Positions 42,304-53,487 of a stretch of 64,000 nucleotides of DNA are shown here, piece after piece. Positions within the stretch are counted from its first letter, which is position 1. Every line of letters begins with the position of its first letter. The DNA is from Dichetophora obliterata (lineage: Eukaryota > Arthropoda > Insecta > Diptera > Sciomyzidae), in the NCBI GenBank assembly GCA_963920525.1, contig OY986437.1, positions 196,125,511-196,189,510 on the forward strand, given 5' to 3'. The notes below the pieces were generated by a model. It ran no database searches. It was not told where the DNA came from and saw only the letters and a list, made by a program, of their open reading frames with translations. The position numbers were made by a program, and so were the translations under genes.

Positions 42304-43312
42304 GGGGTCGTCCATAAACTACGTTACCAATTTAGGGGGAGGGAGGGGTTTTGAAATGCACTACGATAAGTAAAGGTAGGGGAGGGAGGTGTTTAGATAT
42401 TGTAACGTTACCAAAAGTCGAAAAAATCGACGAAAAACCTCTAATTAATAACACAATCATTTCAAAAATTTTTAACCTTACATGTTTATGTTTGATCATC
42501 TAAATTGATGGTTAACTTTTGTTTCAACGATTTCTTCCACCACCTTTTCCCTCGACACAGGAACCTTTTGGTATTCCTTCACCATCTCAGCACACGTCTG
42601 AAAAATTTGGGTCTTTGCTTTTTCGACAGGCTTTGACGTTAAGGCTTGAATGTTCTTGATCAAAGGAGATACCGTATGACATGTACTGTCCTTCTCAGAA
42701 AGAAGAAATCGGTTCAAGGTCGTGTCCTACCTGCGGCTTGTATTTCGTTTTTAAAACTTCTATGAATTGCCATAAGTTTGTATTATATCGTTTACAATAT
42801 ATCGGAATAAAAAATACTATTTAAATAAATCAATTTTCAGAAAGCATTTACACAAAAACACAGAACTTGGTGCAGCTCGGGTGCAGCCTTTAAGGGTACT
42901 CTGTCAAAGACCAGGTGAATTTCTTTGCGTTAGAAATGAGGATTCACCAATGGGTCGACATAGAATCCGATGAAAAGTTCTATTTTGAAGAATCCTCAAC
43001 AAAGCTACCAGCTTCTTCTATCCCAGCGATTGAGAGCATCGAATCTTGGATCGCAGATGGAATAGCTTTTACAGGTGATATTAATTATTGATTGTTTTCC
43101 AATTGTTCCTTTAATGTATCTAGTCATACTAGTCACTAATACTAGTGAAAATTGTCAGAGCTAGTCAAAATATATAATCATACGAATGAGTTAATTTCAT
43201 ATGTCACGTTACTTTAGGGGGAGGGGTTTTGAAAAGCACTACGAAAAGTAACGCAGGGGAAGGGGGGTTAAAAAAAACCGGAAAATCAGTAACGTAGTTT
43301 ATGGACGACCCC
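42304..43312. mobile_element. MITE with GGGGTCGTCC ends and TAA duplication
   Basis: GGGGTCGTCCATAAACTACG (42304) pairs perfectly with the right end (to 43312), and the arms continue with TTTAGGGGGAGG(GAGG)GGTTTTGAAA near both ends in opposite context. TAA flanks both sides (42301-42303, 43313-43315). A TAA duplication suggests PIF/Harbinger. The interior may include captured coding pieces (see 42496-42717). Confidence 0.8.
42496..42717 (-). other. Unidentified 73-codon frame inside a MITE
   Basis: The composition looks protein-like rather than AT noise: TVSPLIKNIQALTSKPVEKA, TCAEMVKEYQKVPVSREK. On the other strand, 42900-43080 also reads well (MRIHQWVDIESDEKFYFEES). I recognise neither. They may be parts of an element-encoded or captured gene. 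Confidence 0.25.
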
Positions 43313-43315
43313 TAA

Positions 43316-44272
43316 GATGCCAAAATGCTTTTTGTTGTTAAAGATTATTCCTGACAAACATCTTCTATTTGAGAAGAATGGGATGTGGTTCGTAGTGATT
43401 GATAAATATAAATTGAAGCTATTGAAATTGTTGCAATAAAGTGCATTTTTTAATCTATCCAAAACTCCAGACAAAACTTTGATTTGTGAAACTCAACACG
43501 TCAATGATAGCTTCTGTAGCTAATCAAAATAAATGTGTAAGCATATCATTAATATTTTTATGTGGTTTTGTGGTACACTTAAAAGTGCGTGAGGTGGCTG
43601 CGTCCACAGAAGTCACCCAGCTAAAACAGCCTTTTGAATATTTTTTAGGTTGATCACTCTAAATACCACAAAACTTATTACTAAAATTAACTTAAAATCA
43701 TAATAGTTGTATACATATGTAAAACTTATGTTTGTGTGTGTTGTATTGCTTGTGTGTATGTAGTAGATATATATTTGAAGGTGCATGTTTTAATGGCGTA
43801 TCAAGCGGGACAACGATCAAGTTACCAACTCGACGCAGTGAAGCCAGGAGGCCAACACACCATAAATGCGTCTTTTGCATTGTTGTTGTTGTTTTTGAAT
43901 TTTATAAACCTACATGCGTTTGTTTGTTTATACTCTGTATAAAGTAGGTATAACAAGTCATTTTAATTTTTTTTTTTTTTTAATATGGTTTATTTGTGGA
44001 TGTTGCACTGTGTTTATTTTTTTCTTGTGCGGTTTCCACAGAGGCCAACATTATAGTTCAGAGTCTTCATTTCATTGTACTCGTTTGTACCATAGCTTGA
44101 TGTGATGTTAAGCAGACAGTTAGACAGATAGACTGACATAAATGTTGTATTGAGTAATAAAACCACTTTTGATATTTTGCAAGATAACAGTTAAGGTTTA
44201 CCGACGGCTTTTTCGAATCATACAAAAAGTGTTAAAATTGATAGAGTTTTAAATATATCTATATCTATTATA
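43316..44272. other. AT-rich spacer, no gene seen
   Basis: GTGTGTGT-type words at 43730-43760 and a T run at 43969-43981. No convincing coding frame. Confidence 0.4.
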
Positions 44273-45585
44273 AAGGGTGTTTTTTATAGAGTGATACAAC
44301 TTTAAGTTGGCATCACTACTTTATCTGACCACCCATTTAACAGCTGATAGTTGCCTTTTGTTTAGTTTGCTTTGACATTTTATTATGGATCGACTTACAC
44401 CAGAGCAATGCATACAACGCTTGCAAATTGTGGAAATTTTTAATCAAAATATTGGTTCTGTTCGTCAAACTTATCGTGCACTTCGTCCATTTTATGGCGT
44501 ACATAATCGTCCTTCAGAGCTGCTAATTCGAAGAACAATAGATCGTTTTCAGACCACATTTACTTTTAGTGATAATGTGTATCCCGTGAGACGCCGAACA
44601 GTGCGCACTGAAGAATCTGTAGCCGCTGTACAGGAAAGCATTGCAGATGATCCTAATCAACCATTTCGTCGCCGTTCTCAGCAACTGGGGTTGTGTCCTT
44701 CCACTTTATGGAAGATTTTACGAAAAGATCTTGGCTTGAAACCTTTCAAGATTCAACTTGTGCAGGAATTAAAGCCAAACGACCATCGTATGCGCCGCCA
44801 ATTCGGCGAGTGGGCTGAAGCACAAATTGATATTGATTTTGAATTTCCATGGAAAATTTTATTTTCCGATGAAGCCCATTTTTGGTTGAATGGGTACGTA
44901 AATAAACAGAATTGTCGTATTTGGAGTGAGGAGAATCCACAAGCTTTTGTAGAAACACCATTACATCCACAGACAGTTTCTGTTTGGTGCGCTTTATGGG
45001 CTGGCGGAGTCATTGGCCCATATGTCTTCAAAAACGATGATGGTCAGAATGTTACTGTCAATGGTGAACGGTATAGGAACATGATTCGAAGATTTTTCGT
45101 ACCTCAATTAGCTGGCATTAATCTTGCTGATATGTGATTCCAACAGGACGGAGCCACATGCCACACAGCGGGCGCTACAATTGATTTACTCAAGGAAACT
45201 TTTGCCGAAAAAATAATTTCACGAAATGGCCCAATTAATTGGCCCCCAAGATCGTGTGATTTAACCCCATTGGATTTTTTTCTTTGGGGTTATGTAAAGT
45301 CACTTGTCTACGTCGATAAACCACAAACAATTGAACACTTTTTAACTAACAATAGAAGAGTTATCGGCGAGATACGGCCGGAAATGCTGCAAAAAGTTTG
45401 TGAAAATTGGTGTTCCAGATTGCGCCTTGTACGCACCAGCCGTGGTGGCCACATGGCCGAAGGCATATTTAAATATAAATGTTATAAAATTTTCTATCTA
45501 ATAAAGCCCGTTTCATTGATATTAAAAATATATTACTATGTTTTATTATGATTTAAACTTGTATCACTCTATAAAAAACACCCTT
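44273..45585 (+). mobile_element. rosa-type mariner transposon, 1,313 bp
   Basis: Perfect terminal inverted repeats of at least 27 bases beginning AAGGGTGTTTTTTATAGAG, each beside TA (44271-44272, 45586-45587). One transposase gene fills the middle. Size, ends and gene are all as expected for a full-length mariner. It lies seven bases from a Helitron end at 45593. Confidence 0.95.
44385..45551 (+). pseudogene. rosa mariner transposase (DD41D), one stop codon
   Basis: A 388-codon frame broken only by TGA at 45135-45137, between LAGINLADM and FQQDGATCH; a single base change from TGG is the likely cause. N-terminal helix-turn-helix: QRLQIVEIFNQNIGSVRQTY and VHNRPSELLIRRTIDRF; second part: QLGLCPSTLWKILRKDLGLK. 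Catalytic residues are intact: D in FSDEAHFWLNGYVNKQNC, D in FQQDGATCH, and D in CDLTPLDFFLWG. The gap between the last two is 41 residues, which is the DD41D signature of rosa. The end KYKCYKIFYLIK runs into the right inverted repeat. The start ATG at 44385 lies ~110 bases inside the left repeat, as usual. This is the best preserved DNA transposase in the window. Confidence 0.93.
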
Positions 45586-46519
45586 TATAAAACTAGCTGA
45601 TATACCCGATGTTACTCGGGGGGAAAAACGTAAAGTTTTGATGTTTATGTTTTTTCCGTTCAGAAGATAACGATTTTTAACCAGAAAAAATAAGCTTTTG
45701 ACGTAAAGCGTATGGAAATATGCATAATGGTTTTTTGTCATTCTAAGGAAACGGCGTTATTAGAAAAAGACGTTGCACTATAAATTTGTGCAATTTTGAA
45801 GAGTTGTAAATTTTTTTGGTGTCAAAATTACAGAATTTTTTAAAATTAATTAAACGAAGCTTTTCGCTAAAAAAAGTTTGCTAGTTGGTTGATTTCCCTT
45901 ACTTGTAAAAGTGTGGAAGAGGCGTGGTCAAAACTAATTATGCCAAGGAATAATCTAAGATTCAAGTAAAATGTGAGCCAAATTTTAGTTAAATCCGTCC
46001 AGCCGTTAAGATTTGTATTCTGGTCAAATATTTTTTTTATTTTAGGGAAAATGCAACAAAACCAAGTTTACTAAAATGTAATGAAGATAAAAATCTCTTT
46101 CAGTTGCAAAAGTTACGGTTTTAAAATTAAAAATGAAGAAATTTTTATTCGTTTAGAAGATTTATTCTTGAATATTAAATGCCAGAAAAAAATTAGTTTT
46201 TGCAGCAAAGTATATGGAATTGAATTTAGCTTGTGTGAGCGAAGCCACGCCAAGTTTCCAATGCCTGTGCCAGTTTTCCAGTAGAAATGCCTGACCAATA
46301 AGTAACTCCATACTGAATTTCATTGATATATGATATTTATTTCCAAAGCTATTCGATATCAATGATTTGGCTTGTATGGGCGGAACCACACCCCCTTATT
46401 AAATTACCGTCTGAGTTTTCTAGTAGAAGGATATCACCAAATAGTAATCCCATACTAAATTTCGTTGTTAGACTACATTTAGTTCCGAAGCTATCTGATA
46501 TTTATTTATTTACTTGATA

Positions 46520-47562
46520 TTCAATATTAGTTTTATAAGAACATGTTCTTTTAAAATACAAAGGTAGTAAACTAACAATAATATTATATTCAGATTCAAC
46601 GATTATGACATTATAACATAGTCAATAAATTTTATTAATGGATTTATTATAATTATTATTATTTGTTATTCATACTCATTCATAACAATTACATTTTTCA
46701 TAAAGTTAAAAAAAAAGAGCTCAGGATCCGCGGGTTCGTCATACCCAACACTCTACAAGGCAATGCCCTGCGGCATAGTTAAAAAAAATTTAGAAAAATT
46801 ATTATTTAATAATATCAGTAAATAAGAAGATAGTAAGAGATAGCATGAAATATAGTAAGAATTATAGTAAGAATTATAGTAAGAAATAGATCGTAAAACG
46901 TTAGTACAGAGCTAGAAATAGAAATCTGGTTATTTTATTTTATATAAAGATAACTGCAATCAAGCAAAATGATTTAAAACGGCTTGCCTAAAGCTTCTTT
47001 CATTTCTAATAGATTTAATGTAACTGCACTCTAAAAAATAAATATAAATTTACTATAATTATTATAGTAATTTTTTGTTGAAATTCTAAGTGATGTGTAA
47101 TTTTACTATAAATCTTATATAAGTATTTACCATTAAACACTATTCTTAGCAAAATTAAGCAATAAATTTTTAATTTTGCTGCAATATTAACTACAATGCT
47201 TTATATTACTACCAAAATTGAACTAATGAAGCAGATGTTGAATATTCAACATGTACAATATTTTCAACAGATATTTAGTCGACTTTGCTTGTCAACGTGT
47301 ATGGATCATTATATAAGAGTTATATGGTTTTAAATTGAAAAAAGTTTAGTTATTATTCGATTTTTAGTAAAAGTTTTATTATGTTGTAGTATCTTATGTT
47401 GTACAAAACAACAAAATGGGTCAATAAGAGCAATATGCTAATAAATAAATAAAAATCTATAGAAAATATCTGTGTTTCATTTGTTTTTTTCTTTCGGGTA
47501 CTCATCGGCAGGAATTTCTTTATGCAAGAGTGTTTGTCTCATTTTGGTGTTTATAGTGTTAA
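46520..47562. other. AT-rich spacer inside the patchwork
   Basis: Contains a short array of ATAGTAAGA units at 46827-46890 and, at 47040-47220, TTTACTATAATTATTATAGT-like words related to the subterminal repeats at 23139-24425. No gene seen. Confidence 0.4.
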
Positions 47563-49407
47563 CTAGCTGAAACCCGGCGCGTTGCTGGCACTCTCCCTAT
47601 TCAAACGCCCATAAAATGTTATCAGTTAAACAGCATGTCTAAATTTAGGTCAAATACTGAATTCTGAGACTGTGCGACCTATATCCACAAAGCTATTCGA
47701 TATAACAAATTTGGGTGTATAGGAAGTGCCACTCCCTCTTCATCACCGCTAATAGAATGTAATCAATTAAACTGGATGTCTACATGGAGGTCGAATACCG
47801 AATTCCAAAACTGTGCAACATATAACTCCAAAACTATTCGATAGCACAAATTTTGATTGTATGGGAGGTGCCACTCTCCTTTTCCCTACGCCCATAAAAT
47901 TTTAGCAATGAAACTGCATGAGTACATTGAGGTCGAATACTGAATTTTGAGGCTGAGTTACCTATAACTCCTAATCTATTCGATATCGCAAATTTGAGTT
48001 AAATTGGAGGTGTCACGCCCCCTCCCCCGACAAACTTTTAAAAAATTTTATCAGTAAATCTGCAAGCGTAAATTTTGGTCGAATACTGAGTTCCGACGCT
48101 GTGCGACCTTGAACTCCAAAGCTATTCGATATCACAAATTTTCGTTGTATGGGAGGTGCCACTCCCCCTTGATCAACGCTCATAAAATGTAATCAATGAA
48201 ACTGCATGAGTACATTGAGGTCCAATACTGAATTCCAAAGCTGTGAGACCTATAACCCCAATGCTATTTGATATTTCTTATTTGGGTTAAATAGGAGGTT
48301 TCACGCCCCTTGTCGTACGCCCATAAAATGTAATTAATGAAACTGCATGTATAAATTGGGGCCGAATACTGAATTCTGACGCTGATATTCAATATCGCAA
48401 ATTTACGTTAAATGGGAGCTACCACGCCCCTCTTACCAATGAATATACATTGAATCAATGAAACTGCATGTGTATATTGAGGTCGAATACTAAATTTTGG
48501 CGTTGTACGACTTATAACTCTAAAACTATTTGATAGCACAAAGTTGGGTTGTATGGGAAGTGCCACTCCCCTTTGCCCTACGACGACAAAATGTAAGTAT
48601 TGAAAATGCATGTATAAATTTAGGTCGAATACCGAATTCTTACGCTATCAACCTATAACTTCAAAGCAATATGATATCGCAAATTTGGGTTGTAAGGGAG
48701 ATTTCACGCCTCCCTGTCCAACGCCCATAAAATAAAACCATTGAAACTGCATGTGTAAATTGAGGTCAAAAACTGAATTCCAAAGATGAATTCCTATAAC
48801 TTCAAAGCTATTCGATATCACAAATTTGGGTTGTATGGGGGGTGCCCCTCCCCCTTGTCCACTCCCATAAAATTTCATCACAGAAACGGTACGTCTTAAT
48901 TGTGGTCGAATACCGAATTTCTAAGCTGTGCGACCCATATCTCTAAAGCTATTCGATAACAACAATTTTTTATTTATATGTGGGAGGTAAAAGGGGGTGT
49001 GGCATTGCCCCTTAAACCATCTCGTACTCAAAGCAAAGCGTACTTACAAAATTTGAGCTCAATCGGACCAATGGTTTCGAAGTATTTTGATATTTTCTTA
49101 AAAGTAGGCGTAGATGAAGTGTGACCACGCCCATTTTTTTCAAAGTTAATTATTGTTATCATACGAACTTATTTACCAAATTTTGATATAATACGACCAA
49201 AACCGTCTTAAATACAGCATTTTTATTGATTTGTGGGCGACAAAAGGAGGTGTGGCACAAAACGTGCAAAGATACACACATGCAATTTCTTATGTGCACC
49301 CTCCACACAGACCCCAATCACCCCTGAAAATTTCATTGAAATCGGGCAAGCCGTCTAGGAGGAGTATGCGAACAGGAAGTTTTGCCACTTAATTTTATAT
49401 ATATAGA
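47563..49407 (-). mobile_element. Helitron with a tandem-repeat interior
   Basis: On the minus strand it starts TCTATATATATAAAATTAAG (49407) after an A and ends GCGCCGGGTTTCAGCTAG (47563) before a T. No helicase frame. Most of its body is the array at 47600-48960. Confidence 0.7.
47600..48960. repeat. About ten units of a ~145-bp repeat
   Basis: Each unit has AAACTGCATG, GGTCGAATACTGAATTC, CTGTGCGACCTATAACTCC, AAAGCTATTCGATATC, CAAATTTGGGTTGTATGGG and GGTGCCACTCCCC. Starts of GAATACTGAATT recur near 47650, 47800, 47937, 48083, 48232, 48366, 48487, 48625, 48772 and 48908. Units are 70-85% similar by eye. The same unit appears at 50560-50950 and, inverted, at 58060-58320. Confidence 0.85.
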
Positions 49408-49429
49408 TATCAAAACAGTGGGCGAAAAA

Positions 49430-49790
49430 GTGGGCGTGGTCAATTTTTCTTTCAGTAAACACTTAAATTGGATTACTACGAACATTTGAAAAAAAAATTA
49501 TCCAAATCGGTCCAGCCGTTTTCCGATTTTAGATAAATCAAAAAAAGTGGGCGCGAAAGTGGGCGTGGTCAATTTTTCTTTCCGACAAAACTTAAATTGG
49601 ATTACTACGAACATTTGAAAAAAAAATTATCAAAATCGGTCCAGCCGTTTTCCGTTTTAGATAAATCAGAAAAAGTGGGCGCAAAAGTGGGCTTGGTCAA
49701 TTTTTCTTTCCTTAAAAACCTAACTTGGACTAAAACGGACATTTTAAAAAAAAATTATCCAAATCGGTCCAGCCGTTCTGAAGTTATGGG
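49430..49790. repeat. Three units of a ~122-bp repeat
   Basis: GTGGGCG(T/C)...GTGGTCAATTTTTCTTTC, TTAAATTGGATTACTACG and ATCGGTCCAGCCGTT recur with starts near 49433, 49556 and 49679. The stretch ends with TTTATATATATAGA, a Helitron-type terminus on the minus strand (to 49829). Confidence 0.85.
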
Positions 49791-49869
49791 ATTACATCGC
49801 ATTCGGACACTTTCTTTTATATATATAGAATTAATGAAGGATAAGCAGAAAATATAAGTCAAATTTATT

Positions 49870-50505
49870 TCTGCACGTGTCGTCAAGAGTGTAAAGTTTT
49901 AAGATTTATTAAATTGTGTTTTAAACTAAATAAACGAATGTCAAAACTAAGAATGTTGCCTTAACTATAGTAATGGTTAATGCATTCCATAATCTAATGG
50001 CACTAACGAAAAATAGTCTGGTAGAGTTCAGGGAATTAAAGTTAGGTGTTATCATCATATAACTCCTGCTTGACTGACAAAATTGTAATTTTTCAAAAAG
50101 ATGCAATGGCACTTTAAAGTGAATCAATATATGAAGGAATATGCAATTACGAGCATTAAGATAGCTTATTATATCACAACCAAGTATGCTATTCTTGAGG
50201 TGAGATATGTGATCAAACCTATGAATATTAAAGACGTATCGCGTGGCATGATTAAACGCAACTCGCAGTTTGTGCTCAGAACGTGAATCTAGTTTACTAT
50301 AAATAATTTCAGAATAAGTTATTATAGGCATTATCTTTTGTAACACCAATTTTCGCCAAGTATCAACAGGTGTAAACTGCGCCGACACTCTTAAATTTCG
50401 CAGGGTATAATAAATGTTTCGGACTACACTATTGATATGATCGGTACAAGTTAATGATGAATTAATATGAAAACCAAAACTCTTCACGTTGCTTACTATT
50501 TTTAG
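49870..50505 (-). pseudogene. LINE C-terminal fragment (CR1/I-like)
   Basis: An open frame of 188 codons (49921-50487) covers the C-terminal end of a reverse transcriptase: FGFHINSSLTCTDHINSVV, LRNLRVSAQFTPVDTW, ATRYVFNIHRFDHISH and FFVSAIRLWNAL. These words belong to the thumb and following region of CR1/I-group LINEs. The catalytic domain and endonuclease are absent. The 3' part continues to about 49870 without a clear tail. The frame is intact but the copy is heavily 5'-truncated. Confidence 0.75.
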
Positions 50506-51238
50506 CTCAAAAATTTAAAGTGTATGGGTGGAGCCACACCCCCTTTTCCAAAGCCCATCCCAGTTTTCCAGTAGAAGGATATCACCAAGTGGCAACTCCA
50601 TACTGAATTTCATTATTATACGGCATTTAGTTCCACAGCTATTTGAATTTTATGGGGGGTGCCACACCCCTTTGGCCGATACTTGCTTAATTTTGCCAGT
50701 CGAAAGGCCCCACTAAAGAGTGCGTTCTAACGGAGTTTCATTAATGTGTGACTTATAGCTTGAAAGTAATACTGAAAATTTGGGCTGCTGAAAAAGTGCC
50801 ACGCCCTACGTCCAACGCACATAAAATTTTACCAGTAGAACGGCAAGTAAAAATTAAGGTCGAATACCGAATTCCTTTGCTGTGCGACCTATAATTCCAA
50901 AGCTATTCGATATAGAAGATTTGATTTGTATCGGAGGTGCCACACCCCCTGAGTTTTTCCGATATTTTAATAGTTATACTGCTATTCGGGATGAACACAA
51001 ATCCAACAAATAAAAGATCATTAAAATTGGTCCAACCGTTCTTGGGTTATAAATGGTGTAACAAACCCGACTTTGTTTTATAAATATATATTTAAGAGCA
51101 AATTTAATGTTACCATTTTACTCCAAAAGTACTGGGCCGATTTTTATGAAAAAGTTTTCAAATATATTTGTGCTACAGCACTTTCAGCACTATTTCAAAT
51201 TTTATTTCGAAATTTAAATAATAAGCATATTTAATTAA

Positions 51239-52575
51239 CCCTTGTAAGCCTGGTGGTGCCTCTAGAAACCGTAGCTTCAGAGGCGTGTATTTTGTGTATT
51301 TATAACTATTTTTCTATTTTTTATACTAATTTCTCGTATTGATGTGTGCAGCATCTAGTGGTAAACATTTCAACGTGGCTGACAACACTTAACATAAGCT
51401 TTTTGAGCTTTTCTTGAACAATCTCACAAAACGTCAAATATAACAAAACGCTCTTTTTCAAGTTAATAGCATACAAGATTAGCTTATTAAAATATACTCA
51501 AAAAATAACTATATAATCGATGGAAGTAAAGAAATAATTATAACATTTTATTTATGACTGTTGTTTTGTAAAAAAGTGCGAATGGTCCTTCAAAGGACCA
51601 GCAGGCGCTCATTAGAGAAGTGAAATTCGTTTGTGCTTGAGCGTATTTTTGTCCGTTTCTCGTTATTTTTGTTATTCCAAAACAAAGTTTTGCGGAAATA
51701 TAAAGATTTTACCAGAGAATAGAAATTTTAAGAATTTTTCAACGATTTCGCAAGTGAAATTGGCAATATTTCTCACGACAGTCTTGACGATCCAAATTTC
51801 AACGTACTGGCATATCAGGATATAAATGATGAATGTGAGGACGATGTGTTTGGGCTTGAAAAATGAATTAGTAGCTGAACCAGTAAGTAGCACATGTGGA
51901 ACTACCTGCTGGTGCGAATGTTTAAAATGATATTCATGATATTATTGTTGCTGGAGACAGTAGCCAATGGCATGAGTATGCGACTTTTTATAAAAATGCT
52001 ATCATTGAAAAGGACTCATCAGATATCAAAAGATGTACATACAACATGCAGCTTCACGCTGGTTAGGTTGAATTTAAAAACAATAGGGTTTTGACACCTG
52101 AAATATTGGCGTTAGAAGGACCTTTCAACTTTTTTGCGTTTTTCGTAACAGACGACATAATTTCTAACATGGTGGAGCAAAGCAGTACGTATTTAACTCA
52201 AAAAGATCCATCGCATCCCCTATATGTATATATCGCTAGATGAAATTAAAAGTTTTTTGGGCATAATATACTTTATGTCAGTCCTCAAGTACCCAAGTGC
52301 AAGGATGTTGTATTGGGTTGAATTTGGAAACAAGAAATCGACATGACAAAATACGCCAGTTTTTGCATCTCAATGACAACAATAATATGCCACAAGCCAC
52401 CACCTTCTACAAGACGAGTATCGCGTCGACAACAACCTGCTTCAACGAACTATGATCGCTTATATAAAATTCGACCACTCATTGACACCCTCAACCATAA
52501 TTTTGACAAAGTTCCAAAGAGAGGTCGTTTGTGTGTCGACGAACAAATTTGCGCTACAAAAATAAGGCCCTTATT
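51239..52575 (+). pseudogene. piggyBac-family transposase relic
   Basis: TTAA (51235-51238) followed by CCCTTGTAAGCC fits a piggyBac left end. Downstream, broken frames give ISHDSLDDPNFNVLAYQD (acidic N-terminal part, about 51770), then from 52095 PEILALEGPFNFFAFFVTDD, IISNMVEQSSTYLTQKD, LDEIKSFLGIIYFMSVLKYP, LYKIRPLIDTLNHNFDKV and LCVDEQICATK, all in the order of the piggyBac transposase. The D of VDEQ is the first catalytic Asp; the later two and the Cys-rich end are gone. At least three frameshifts and stops are present. No matching right end with TTAA was found. Confidence 0.8.
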
Positions 52576-52815
52576 ATGAGCTGCGTTCGATCTTCGACTT
52601 TTGGTATTATAACGTGCTTTCGACAAAAAGCAGCGCTATTGCAAATTTCGTTCATTTGGTTTGTTCACGGTAGTATATTTCTATCAGCTGATTGTAAAAC
52701 TTACATTTTGAACAATTATTGCTCATGTCGATAACACCAGTAATTACATCAAATGTAACACATGCCCTCAATAACGTTTTTCTTGACGATAGAGGCATCA
52801 GATTAAGAAGCCTAA

Positions 52816-53243
52816 AGGCCTAACCAAAATAAACGAGTCGCTACGTATCGAGTAAAGACGAAAATGCTCGCTTAAATGAAACTTAATGCTGCTGTCCAAA
52901 ATAGACATACGTCAACTCATCGAAACTGAACGAAACGGTTTGACAAAACGTTTTGTTCCCTAAAAACCGAACTTTTAGCGTCTCAACTCGTCAACAACAG
53001 CTGTTCAAAGTGTGCGAAATTTTTTTCACTCATAGTTCACAAATGTTTATTTAGTAATTAACAAAGTTGTAATTGCACATTAATTTACAACCAAAAGAAA
53101 CTCTGTTTGCAATTGATCAGCTGTTTCAGACGAGTTGAGCAAATCGTTTCATTTTGGGTTAAATGTCAAAACAAACGAAACGAGTGCAAACATTCGGCAA
53201 GTTGCAATCGTCTCGTCTCGTTTCGTCTATTTTGGTTAGGTCT
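52816..53243. mobile_element. MITE with TAA duplication
   Basis: AGGCCTAACCAAAATAAACG (52816) pairs with CGTCTATTTTGGTTAGGTCT (to 53243). TAA flanks at 52813-52815 and 53244-53246. 428 bases, AT-rich centre, many CGTTTCG/CGAAACG words near both ends. PIF/Harbinger-like by its duplication. Confidence 0.75.
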
Positions 53244-53487
53244 TAAGTCTTTGTTCACACGGTTTTAAGTTATTAAATTCACGGTGGTCAAATATATCTC
53301 GCATCATAAAAAGCAGGAATTTCTTCTGAATTCATTCAAATCTTTTACCTTTTTTTTAAAAGCTGGATTCAAAATAATTCAAGTAACGGACGCACCAATG
53401 CGCAATATAAGGCATTAATGGCCCACACATTCTTGAATTCCTTTGCACGCTTTTCAATGAATCCAAGCTGTTTACACTTTATCATTA

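Larger units (their letters stand above)
45593..51090 (-). mobile_element. Helitron-derived patchwork
   Basis: CTAG at 45593-45596 with GCTGATATACCCGATGTTACTC inward marks a Helitron 3' end on the minus strand. The same repeat unit (CCAGTTTTCCAGTAGAA, GATATCACCAA, CCATACTGAATTTC) occurs at 46250-46500 and again at 50560-50640, suggesting that the DNA between is later insertion: a second Helitron (47563-49407), repeats at 49430-49790 and a LINE piece (49870-50505). The 5' end is uncertain; an AT-rich end-like sequence lies near 51065-51090. Confidence 0.4.

Noticed and set aside
43698..44105. Overlapping short frames on both strands
   Set aside because: GT-rich and T-rich simple sequence gives them; no similarity seen.
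53150..53165. GGGTTAA as the right end of the piggyBac relic
   Set aside because: It is not the complement of the left end CCCTTGTAAGCC, and the TAA-flanked MITE at 52816-53243 explains this stretch.
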